Assembly: GCA_025356915.1 (NCBI GenBank)
Contig: JANXQG010000210.1
Location: forward strand, 1 to 6,447
DNA length: 6,447 nt
Direction: 5' to 3'
Origin: Planctomycetota bacterium
GTDB taxonomy: Bacteria > Planctomycetota > Planctomycetia > Pirellulales > Thermoguttaceae
The position numbers and the translations under genes were made by a program. This document shows, piece after piece, positions 1 through 5,147 of the stretch (position 1 is its first letter; each line of letters opens with the position of its first letter). The notes beneath the pieces were generated by a model. That model was not told where the DNA came from. It did not search any database and worked only from the letters and a program-made list of their open reading frames with translations.

Positions 1-177
1 TTTACGGCGGCGAGCAATAATTTTGAGTTAGCCATCGCGGTGGCGGTGGCGGTCTTCGGAATTGACCACGGAGCGGCCTTCGCGGCGGTGATCGGCCCGC
101 TGGTCGAGGTGCCCGTGCTTATTGGCTTGGTCAGTGTGTCACTCTTTTTCAAGAAGCGGTTTTTCGCCAGTGAGTAA
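1..177 (+). CDS. acr3: Acr3-family arsenite efflux permease, C-terminal 58 residues (5' end outside window)
   Basis: Frame 1 is open from the first base to a TAA stop at 175-177. The visible part begins FTAASNNFELAIAVAVAVFG and continues with an acidic/His turn (IDHGAAF) and a final hydrophobic helix containing IGPLVEVPVLIGLV, ending in a basic KKRFF tail. These are the conserved last two helices of the Acr3 (BART superfamily) arsenite permeases, inner-membrane carriers that export As(III) using the proton motive force. It is recognised from family motifs only; the catalytic Cys of Acr3 lies earlier and cannot be checked. The next gene starts 62 bases downstream with no terminator-like hairpin in between, so co-transcription with the following genes is likely. 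This fragment is the main reason for reading the cluster as an arsenic resistance operon. Confidence 0.9.
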   Translation, partial: FTAASNNFELAIAVAVAVFGIDHGAAFAAVIGPLVEVPVLIGLVSVSLFFKKRFFASE

Positions 178-239
178 TTGGCCGGGGGTGGCCAAGTGTC
201 GGTAATGACTGGAAAACAGTTGCGGAAAGCAGAGGAAAC

Positions 240-689
240 ATGATGTCCCAATACCTTGAAACAACAATCGACAAGTTCATTTTTCGCGTAGCTACGGATC
301 GACTGTACACGCCTGAAGGCGTGTGGGCACTTCTGGAAGGGGATCGGGTGCGGGTTGGCCTGACCGATTACCAGCAGCAGCTTAATGGCGACATGGCCTT
401 CGTTCACCTCAAACCCGTTGGAACGAAGTTTGCCGTGGGAGACGAGTTGGCGGAACTGGAAACCATCAAGGCGACGGTGAGTTTATTTTCGCCAGTTCGT
501 GGGACGCTTGCGAAAATCAATCCTGACCTTGATTTTAGCCCGGAGTTCGTCAATCAAGACCCTTATGGCAAGGGATGGCTGGTGATGATTGAATCCGCGC
601 ACTGGGAGGCGGATCGTGCCAAGCTAATCGATGCCAAGGCGTACCTGGAATGGATGCGTTCCCAAGCTGAACAGGAGTTGAACAAGTGA
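240..689 (+). CDS. Stand-alone GcvH-like lipoyl carrier protein
   Basis: A 149-residue homologue of glycine cleavage H protein, a small carrier of a lipoyl group. The core matches the family in order: VGLTDYQQQLNGD (about 39-51), the lipoylation site ELETIKATVSLFSP with modified lysine K77, and VNQDPYGKGWL near 104-114. It is slightly longer than usual H proteins (about 125-130) and lacks the usual HEW motif near the N-terminus, having TPEGVWAL instead. No glycine cleavage P or T genes are nearby; neighbours are an arsenite permease and OsmC, so glycine catabolism is not its evident job. Two ATGs lie in tandem (240 and 243). AGAGGA at 231-236 is better spaced (6 bases) for the second, so the protein may be 148 residues. 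The function is inferred to be a dithiol carrier in the arsenic/thiol pathway; the family call is firm and the role is open. Confidence 0.85.
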   Translation: MMSQYLETTIDKFIFRVATDRLYTPEGVWALLEGDRVRVGLTDYQQQLNGDMAFVHLKPVGTKFAVGDELAELETIKATVSLFSPVRGTLAKINPDLDFSPEFVNQDPYGKGWLVMIESAHWEADRAKLIDAKAYLEWMRSQAEQELNK

Positions 690-1141
690 GCAGTCGAACC
701 GCAACTTACCATACGACGGTCGAGTGGAAGGGCGAACATTGGGGCCATCTTGTCATGGGCAATGGCCCTGAATACGAGTTCTCCGCTCCTCCCGAAGCCC
801 ACGGACATGCCGGCGTCTTCACACCCGAAGATGCCTACGTCGCCGCTGCGAACACCTGCGTGATGATGATGTTCATCTGGGCCGCAGAGCGATTCAAACT
901 CAAGCTGCTCTCCTACGAGTGCCGCACGGAAGGGACAAAATTGATCGAACTCGATCGAACCGAGATTTTTACCCAGCTTTGCTTCATGCCGAAGATCCGC
1001 GTGGCGGCCAACGGCGAGTCGGCGACGGTCGTCGAGGCTCGCGTGCGAAGTGCCTTGCAGGCAGCCCAGAAATACAGCCTCGTGGCAAACTCAGTCAAAT
1101 CGGAAATTGTTGTGAAACCCGATATCCTAATCGAGGAGTGA
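686..1141 (+). CDS. OsmC-like protein lacking the second conserved cysteine
   Basis: A 151-residue OsmC/Ohr-superfamily protein. The GTG start at 686 overlaps the preceding TGA (GTGA), with AGGAG at 673-677 eight bases upstream, so the two genes are translationally coupled. OsmC hallmarks are the N-terminal strand with VEWKGEHWGHL, the helix TPEDAYVAAANTCVMMMF (about 46-63) holding the first reactive cysteine C58, then a long beta region. OsmC/Ohr enzymes are cytoplasmic, thiol-dependent peroxidases of organic hydroperoxides. Ohr in particular is re-reduced by lipoylated proteins, which makes the lipoyl carrier next door notable. In the usual second-cysteine region (a CxVSNSL-like motif) this protein reads KYSLVANSVK, with Ser131 in the place of Cys. 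Other Cys are C79 and C99. Classical peroxidase chemistry is therefore doubtful; another thiol function or thiol/arsenic binding is possible. Confidence 0.85.
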   Translation: MSSRTATYHTTVEWKGEHWGHLVMGNGPEYEFSAPPEAHGHAGVFTPEDAYVAAANTCVMMMFIWAAERFKLKLLSYECRTEGTKLIELDRTEIFTQLCFMPKIRVAANGESATVVEARVRSALQAAQKYSLVANSVKSEIVVKPDILIEE

Positions 1142-1146
1142 TATTC

Positions 1147-1392
1147 ATGATTATTCAAGTGCTTGGAACCGGTTGCACGAAGTGCAAAACCCTCTACGAA
1201 CTGGCCAACATGGCGGTTAAAGAGACGGGCGTCGATGCGCTCGTCGAGAAGATCGAGGACATCCAGCAGATTATGACCTACAACATCCTCATGATGCCCG
1301 GCCTGGTGATCGATGGATATGTGACGGTCGCCGGGCGAGTTCCCAGTTTTGAAGAGATGAAAAAGCTGATTCTTGCGGCCAAGGCCGCGTGA
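1147..1392 (+). CDS. Small thioredoxin-like protein with CTKC active site (ArsE-like)
   Basis: An 81-residue cytoplasmic thioredoxin-fold protein with no signal peptide. It starts MIIQVLGTGCTKCKTLYEL, with the redox motif C10-T-K-C13 after the first strand, and carries the cis-proline loop MMPGLVIDG (about 49-57) and a C-terminal helix SFEEMKKLIL. This is the short 'redox-active disulfide protein 2' type of thioredoxin, often encoded beside membrane transporters and ars genes. The frame is open further upstream to 919, but the ATG at 1147 is chosen because GAGGAG (1133-1138) lies eight bases before it, the fold begins exactly there, and the upstream extension would overlap the OsmC gene. It probably supplies or accepts electrons for partners in this operon, such as the CcdA-like ArsG protein. 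By position and type it may correspond to ArsE of arsEFG operons; that identity is an inference. Confidence 0.85.
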   Translation: MIIQVLGTGCTKCKTLYELANMAVKETGVDALVEKIEDIQQIMTYNILMMPGLVIDGYVTVAGRVPSFEEMKKLILAAKAA

Positions 1393-1409
1393 CAAGCTAG
1401 GAGGTTCCC

Positions 1410-1823
1410 ATGACCGGCCAAATCAGTCCATCCCTGGTTCTTATCGTAACGTGCAGCGGAATCGGCAAGGTGCATGGGCTAGTCAGCCGAGAGGCGGTCT
1501 ACCATCTTACCGATAAGCTGCTGCCCGGTCAGGCGGACACGGTCTGCTTGGCTTTGCTGGCAACGGGCGATCCCGAAACCAGGCAGAAGGTCCAGCAGAC
1601 GCCCTGTATTACCCTGGATGGGTGCCCGAAACTCTGCGCCTATAAGAATGTCGAGTTGTCGGGTGGGAAGATCGCCAAGGGAATACGGGTCTATGACACC
1701 ATGAAACGGCACCATGGTGCGAACTTCGGCACAGCGACGGCCCTGAGTGAAGAAGGTTGGGAGGTCGTCGAGGAAGTGGCGGCAGAGGTCGTTAAGATTT
1801 TCAGGCAGGAAGCCGCGACTTGA
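1410..1823 (+). CDS. DGC-domain putative zinc-binding protein (first of two)
   Basis: A 137-residue protein with the DGC domain, named after a central Asp-Gly-Cys motif and proposed to bind zinc through conserved cysteines. Visible elements are VTCSGIGKVHGLVSREAVY with C15, C46 in VCLALLATG, C66, and the DGC motif LDGCPKLCA with C72 and C76. There is no signal peptide or membrane segment, so it is probably cytoplasmic. The start is supported by a perfect AGGAGG at 1399-1404, five bases before the ATG. It lies 17 bases after the thioredoxin gene and 9 bases before a second DGC gene. The biochemical function of the family is unknown to me. A metal- or metalloid-thiolate role is plausible given the Cys cluster and the ars context, since As(III) and Zn(II) both bind such sites, but this is inference. 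Confidence 0.82.
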   Translation: MTGQISPSLVLIVTCSGIGKVHGLVSREAVYHLTDKLLPGQADTVCLALLATGDPETRQKVQQTPCITLDGCPKLCAYKNVELSGGKIAKGIRVYDTMKRHHGANFGTATALSEEGWEVVEEVAAEVVKIFRQEAAT

Positions 1824-1832
1824 GGGGCAATC

Positions 1833-2528
1833 ATGAATGAAACCATCTCAAAAGTTGGAATTATCTCTTGTAGTGGCGAAGAAATTCCCGAGGGCATGAT
1901 CGCACGGCAGGGGGTCCGCCGCGTCTTGGAGGGGCTGCGTCCGCAGCAGACGGTAACACTCTGCCTACCGCTCTTTTTGGCTGGTGAGGTCGGGGAACGT
2001 CGCTTCGCCCGCGAGCACCCCACGATCACGGTCGATGGCTGCGATAAGCTCTGTGCCAAACGTGGTACGGAACAATTCAGCGGCGCAGTGAATACATCGC
2101 TCGTGGTGACGGATATTCTCGGCGGCCCGGCGCGTGGATGCCACCGCTCGACTCGACACGCCGACAAGGCCGACGAACAAGCGGTATGGCTGGTCGCTGA
2201 GCGGATCGCGGCGGAAGTTGATGCCCTGGCTGCCGCGGAAGTTCCGAACGATGTGACGAAGGTTCCCGCCACAAGTGGCGATGTCTGCGCCTGTAGTCGT
2301 CCTTCGCCCAATGGCAAGCTGGAAGTCAACGGCAAATCGGTTATCATTAACGGGTTGCCACTGATTTTTGAACAACTTCAGAAAAACGGACTGCAACCCG
2401 GCAACGGCTCGGCAGACACGTTGCTGGAAACCGTGAGGATTTACCATTTCATTGAGGCTGCGGAGGAAGCGGGCTATCGAGACTCGCTACAGGCAGCCTA
2501 TCAAGCCTTTTGCCAGCGAGGCTCATAA
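1833..2528 (+). CDS. DGC-domain putative zinc-binding protein with extra C-terminal domain (second of two)
   Basis: A 231-residue protein. Residues 1-130 repeat the DGC fold of the preceding gene: IISCSGEEIPEG with C13, C44 in TLCLPLFLAGE, and VDGCDKLCAKRG with D68-G69-C70 and C74. Further Cys lie at C103 and in a CAC pair (C152, C154). After an Ala-rich linker (about 131-150), residues 162-231 form a separate small domain with a short strand pair (LEVNGKSVIINGLPLIFEQL) and helices ending in a Tyr-rich AAYQAFC. I recall similar 'NG..V.I.GL..I' tails on small thioredoxin-related proteins, but I cannot name the family. GAGGGG at 1822-1827 gives a well-placed ribosome site. The tandem arrangement suggests duplication followed by divergence, with possible complex formation. 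Function unknown; a soluble metal/metalloid-thiol role is an inference. Confidence 0.82.
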   Translation: MNETISKVGIISCSGEEIPEGMIARQGVRRVLEGLRPQQTVTLCLPLFLAGEVGERRFAREHPTITVDGCDKLCAKRGTEQFSGAVNTSLVVTDILGGPARGCHRSTRHADKADEQAVWLVAERIAAEVDALAAAEVPNDVTKVPATSGDVCACSRPSPNGKLEVNGKSVIINGLPLIFEQLQKNGLQPGNGSADTLLETVRIYHFIEAAEEAGYRDSLQAAYQAFCQRGS

Positions 2529-2547
2529 GCTATGCGGCGACCTGAGC

Positions 2548-2640
2548 ATGGAAAAAGGCAAGTCCCCGGTGACCGAGGACCGAATCAACAAGGTGGTCCA
2601 GCACGGCAAAAACCGGCTCGCCAAGCTTGGCAAGAAGTGA
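2548..2640 (+). CDS. Doubtful small basic ORF, 30 codons
   Basis: An ATG at 2548 opens a 30-residue frame (MEKGKSPVTEDRINKVVQHG, then a Lys/Arg-rich end) closing with TGA at 2638-2640. In its favour, third codon positions are mostly G or C, as in the neighbouring genes, and the peptide looks protein-like (charged, helical) rather than a random translation. Against it, there is no Shine-Dalgarno sequence before the ATG, the length is tiny and I recognise no family. The frame stays open upstream into the end of the DGC gene (to about 2452), so an earlier start is possible but would overlap it. It fills the 152-base gap between the second DGC gene and the small membrane protein. It could also be the remnant 3' end of a decayed gene. 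Confidence 0.3.
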   Translation: MEKGKSPVTEDRINKVVQHGKNRLAKLGKK

Positions 2641-2680
2641 CAGGATCGGCTGGCGAAGAGAGTGGTTCGCGGAGGCACTG

Positions 2681-2947
2681 ATGGAAAACGATATCCAACC
2701 CGAAAAACGCAGCAAACCAGGGTCGATCAAAACGGTGGCCCTTGTCATCGGCGTTCTCGCCGTGGGGGCGGTTATGTCGCTCATCCGACGAAACGACCCT
2801 AACCAGAACCTAAACCAGTGCGGTTGCATTCCGCCCAGGACGGAGCCAGACACGGGCAAGCAAGAATCCCAGGACGCACTGCGGCGAGGTACTCGCCAGC
2901 GACTGCTGGACTCGGGAGCGACAACGTGCCTGCCTAGCAAAAAGTAG
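2681..2947 (+). CDS. Small membrane-anchored protein, apparently a thioredoxin-like protein truncated at its active site
   Basis: An 88-residue protein. The ATG at 2681 is chosen over an upstream TTG (2627) because GGAGG at 2671-2675 sits five bases before it. Residues 1-17 are charged and cytoplasmic, 18-35 form one transmembrane helix (VALVIGVLAVGAVMSLI), and the rest should lie outside the membrane. That part contains a CGC pair (C47, C49). The last residues, RLLDSGATTCLPSKK, closely resemble the segment leading into the active site of secreted thioredoxins ('LVDLGA..C.PCK'), but the second Cys is Ser (C83-L-P-S86) and the stop follows two residues later. The remaining roughly 80 residues of a thioredoxin fold are missing; the ArsF gene begins 12 bases on. 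It is either a pseudogene remnant or a shortened anchor/thiol protein. The family reading is inference from a short match; membrane topology is clear. Confidence 0.65.
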   Translation: MENDIQPEKRSKPGSIKTVALVIGVLAVGAVMSLIRRNDPNQNLNQCGCIPPRTEPDTGKQESQDALRRGTRQRLLDSGATTCLPSKK

Positions 2948-2959
2948 GAAAGACCAGAC

Positions 2960-3616
2960 ATGAACCTAAAGAATGCCGTTGCAGTCTGCCTGATTTCGCT
3001 CTTTTCGGCGACGCTCGTCGTCTTGATTGCTCGCTCGCTCGATTCACAATCTGCGTCGCAACTCAAACCACAGTTGGCCAGCATTCTCGAAGAGTTGCAG
3101 GCGATACGCAAGCAGGGCGGAATCGCCGTGACGCCGGGTGCTGCCCCCAGCCTCGAATCGACTGCGGACGGTCTGGTTATTTATTACTTTCACAGTAATA
3201 TGCGCTGCCCGACCTGTCGATCCATTGAATCTCAGGCCAAGGAAACGGTTCAGGCAGACTTTGTTTCGCAGCTAACCCGTGGTGAGTTGACTTGGAAGAT
3301 ACTTAACTATGAACAGCCGGCAGGCAAGTTCCTCGCCACCAAATTTGAGATTCAAATGCCCGTTGTCGTACTAGCAAGAATGAAGGCTGGCCAGATCCAG
3401 GACTGGAAGCGTCTGGACGATGTCTGGGCACTGGTGGGTGACAAACCGGCTTTCGCGAAATATGTCCGCGATGAGATCAATCGATTCATTGCAGGTGATA
3501 AAAGGCCAGTACCCGCGGCACCGGCTATCAGTCGGCCGGTTATTCCAGTTCCCGATGTCAACGCGTCTGATCCGGTGCCCACAACGCAACCGCTAGCTAT
3601 TCCCGTTCCCGAGTAA
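2960..3616 (+). CDS. arsF: ArsF-family thioredoxin-like protein with N-terminal membrane anchor (first copy)
   Basis: A 218-residue protein of the family I know as 'nitrophenyl compound nitroreductase subunit ArsF'. Residues 6-24 are a hydrophobic anchor or uncleaved signal (AVAVCLISLFSATLVVLIA), followed by a helical linker (35-51) that could be coiled-coil. The ArsF domain begins at about 70 with LVIYYFHSNMRCPTC: C83-P-T-C86 is the likely redox pair. It continues through QMPVVVLARM (cis-Pro-like loop) and a VWALVGDKPAFAKYVRDEI helix. Residues 185-218 form a Pro-rich tail (repeated PVP) absent from the second copy. The protein should face the periplasm or cell exterior. In arsEFG systems ArsE and ArsF are linked to reduction of nitro groups on aromatic arsenicals; this is my recollection and the chemistry here is untested. 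It lies 12 bases after the truncated thioredoxin gene. Confidence 0.8.
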   Translation: MNLKNAVAVCLISLFSATLVVLIARSLDSQSASQLKPQLASILEELQAIRKQGGIAVTPGAAPSLESTADGLVIYYFHSNMRCPTCRSIESQAKETVQADFVSQLTRGELTWKILNYEQPAGKFLATKFEIQMPVVVLARMKAGQIQDWKRLDDVWALVGDKPAFAKYVRDEINRFIAGDKRPVPAAPAISRPVIPVPDVNASDPVPTTQPLAIPVPE

Positions 3617-3649
3617 AACTTTTTTCTACCATTTCCCAAGGAGACTGAC

Positions 3650-4078
3650 GTGATGAGATGTGCTATCCATGCCCTGTTTACTATTGTGGCCGTTGCGGTC
3701 GTGGCTTCGTTCGTTCCACAACCGGCATCCGCTGTCGATACCCCCACGGACCACACCGTGGTCATGTACTTCCATCGCACTCAGCGCTGCCCGACGTGCC
3801 TGAAGATGGGCAGCTACAGCGAGGAAGCGGTCAAGGGTGGGTTTGCCCAACAGATCAAGGACAATAAGGTCGAGTTTCACTACATCGACTTCCAAGACGA
3901 GAAGAACTCCGCACTCACCAAGGGCTATAAGGTCGCCGGCCCCACGCTGATCGTTGCCCGAGTCGCTGGCAACAAGGTCTTGGAATACAAGAACTTGTCC
4001 GAGATTTGGACCAAAGTTCGCGATAAGGCAGCGTTCACCGACTACGTGCAAACCAACGTCAAGGAGTACCAAAAATAG
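3650..4078 (+). CDS. arsF: ArsF-family thioredoxin-like protein, secreted (second copy)
   Basis: A 142-residue paralogue of the preceding protein, reduced to signal peptide plus ArsF domain. Residues 1-28 are a typical signal peptide with a hydrophobic core (FTIVAVAVVASFV) and likely cleavage after PASA (28/29). The mature part opens with HTVVMYFHRTQRCPTCLKMG, with C47-P-T-C50 as the redox pair, then a thioredoxin-like order of strands with GPTLIVARV and the terminal helix VRDKAAFTDYVQTNVKEY. AAGGAGA (3638-3644) serves either the GTG at 3650 or the adjacent ATG at 3653 (141 residues). Being soluble outside the membrane whereas the first copy is anchored, the two may form a hand-over pair or a heterodimer. 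The ArsG gene follows 65 bases later, the usual ArsF-ArsG order. The family call is good; the substrate is not known from sequence. Confidence 0.85.
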   Translation: MMRCAIHALFTIVAVAVVASFVPQPASAVDTPTDHTVVMYFHRTQRCPTCLKMGSYSEEAVKGGFAQQIKDNKVEFHYIDFQDEKNSALTKGYKVAGPTLIVARVAGNKVLEYKNLSEIWTKVRDKAAFTDYVQTNVKEYQK

Positions 4079-4143
4079 GCCCTCCTCGTAACTACCCGCA
4101 TTCCGCTCCCAAAACCTAAAGAGCCGAAGAACAGGAGAATCTG

Positions 4144-4902
4144 ATGGTTGCCTACTTACTCTATGCCGTTGCGGCCCTCTATCTGGGCGTACTAACGTCC
4201 ATTAGTCCCTGCCCGTTGGCGACCAACATCGCGGCGATCTCCTATGTCGGCCAGAAGGTCGGCGATTCCCGGTCGGTTATGGCGGCTGGGCTTCTCTACA
4301 CCCTGGGGCGTTGCCTGCTCTACATTGCTTTGGCCGCCCTATTGGCAACCACGGCGATGTCGATCCCCGCAGTGTCGGTGTTTCTTCAGAAGTACATGCA
4401 TCTGACCCTTGGGCCTGTATTCTTGTTGCTTGGGCTGTTTCTGGTCGGGCTAGTCACTACGAACCTCGGTGGAGCGGGCATAACCGAAGGAATGCAGAAG
4501 AGCATCGACACGATGGGCGTGTGGGGCGCATTGCTCTTGGGTATACTCTTTGCGGTCTCCTTTTGCCCGACATCAGCGGCGTGGTTCTTCGGCCTGATCG
4601 CACTCATCATGGGCTCGGAAGTGGGTGCGATCACGGCCCTTATGGCCAAGATAGGCATCAGTCTGCCCCTGGCCACTTTGCCTGGGGGTACGATTGTTTT
4701 ACCGTTCATCTACGGTATCGGCACCGCACTGCCGGTGCTGCTGGTTGCTTTCCTGCTGGCCTATAGTGCCAAGTCGATTGGCAAGACCTACAACATGCTG
4801 GCAAAGGTCGAGTGGTGGGCGAGGCAGATCACCGGTTGGGTATTTATTTTGGCGGGGGTCTACTTCTGTTTGAAGTATGCCTTTGAGGTTGATGTATTCT
4901 GA
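4144..4902 (+). CDS. arsG: ArsG-family CcdA/DsbD-like membrane protein
   Basis: A 252-residue integral membrane protein with about six to seven hydrophobic segments (roughly 3-19, 45-70, 85-105, 127-160, 184-207 and 229-246). It has the CcdA/DsbD architecture: one Cys in SISPCPLATN (C23) of helix 1 and another in AVSFCPTSAAWFFG (C141), 118 residues apart, as in the reactive cysteine pair of DsbD beta domain and CcdA. Proteins with this signature following ArsF are named ArsG, described as an efflux permease for trivalent aromatic arsenicals; that is recalled family knowledge. The preserved Cys pair also fits electron transfer from a cytoplasmic thioredoxin (the CTKC protein here) to the external CPTC proteins. 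AGGAG at 4133-4137 lies six bases before the ATG. It is the last gene of the operon. Residues about 153-180 are a loop insertion rich in Gly and Met. Confidence 0.85.
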   Translation: MVAYLLYAVAALYLGVLTSISPCPLATNIAAISYVGQKVGDSRSVMAAGLLYTLGRCLLYIALAALLATTAMSIPAVSVFLQKYMHLTLGPVFLLLGLFLVGLVTTNLGGAGITEGMQKSIDTMGVWGALLLGILFAVSFCPTSAAWFFGLIALIMGSEVGAITALMAKIGISLPLATLPGGTIVLPFIYGIGTALPVLLVAFLLAYSAKSIGKTYNMLAKVEWWARQITGWVFILAGVYFCLKYAFEVDVF

Positions 4903-5147
4903 TTTCTTTCAAGCTTCTTGGTGCTATCCCCGAATTCCAAACGGCCGCACGCCCCTACTGCGAGTGGTTTATTGCTGCCCATTAGCTTCTACACCCCACG
5001 GATCGAATGAATTCCAGATCCCTGAATTTGGGTCGATTTTCCTCGTCATCTTGACTAGAACCGGTCTCCACGCCAAAATTAGCACCGTTACGCGGGTTCA
5101 AAATTCCTGCAATTCAGTCAATTTTTCGCTAACCTCCCGTTCATCAC
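4903..5147 (+). other. Non-coding gap between the ars operon and the restriction-modification gene
   Basis: About 245 bases without a convincing gene. The only open frame running through it has non-gene-like composition and overlaps both neighbours. I see no strong Rho-independent terminator after ArsG: a short CAAG-CTT-CTTG hairpin at about 4909-4919 has no following T run. GC drops toward the right end, with AT-rich stretches near 5074-5130. GAATTC occurs twice (near 4934 and 5010). A stop codon (5130-5132) lies in frame just upstream of the next gene's ATG, which fixes that gene's start. The change in composition and the long gap mark a module boundary. Confidence 0.6.
5051..5079 (+). promoter_or_regulatory. 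Weak candidate sigma-70-type promoter for the restriction-modification gene
   Basis: TTGACT (5051-5056, 5 of 6 to consensus) is followed after 17 bases by CAAAAT (5074-5079, 4 of 6 to TATAAT). Transcription would start near 5086, about 60 bases before the ATG at 5148. Such matches are common by chance, and only the position before a gene that needs its own promoter supports it. Confidence 0.22.

Noticed and set aside
919..1146. Upstream extension of the small thioredoxin frame to 919
   Set aside because: It overlaps the OsmC gene almost entirely and adds a low-complexity Arg/Gly-rich peptide. The ATG at 1147 has a proper ribosome site and matches the fold start.
1691..2347. Minus-strand open frames across the DGC genes (218 codons and, at 1965-2447, 160 codons)
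   Set aside because: Both are antisense to well-supported genes with conserved Cys motifs and have Ser/Arg-rich, non-family-like translations.
2532..2681. 49-codon frame whose TGA overlaps the ATG of the small membrane protein (TGATG)
   Set aside because: The overlap looks like translational coupling, but the peptide is Gly/Arg/Gln/Pro-rich like an out-of-frame translation, there is no ribosome site, and the membrane protein has its own GGAGG.
3614..3630. T-rich run after the first ArsF gene as a terminator
   Set aside because: There is no GC-rich hairpin before the T run, and the next operon gene follows with a good ribosome site.
5090..5112. tRNA T-arm-like sequence (GCGGGTTCAAAATTCCTGC), a possible integration-site remnant
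   Set aside because: The stem pairs, but the loop is 9 instead of 7 bases, and no anticodon arm, acceptor stem or CCA end can be placed upstream or downstream.
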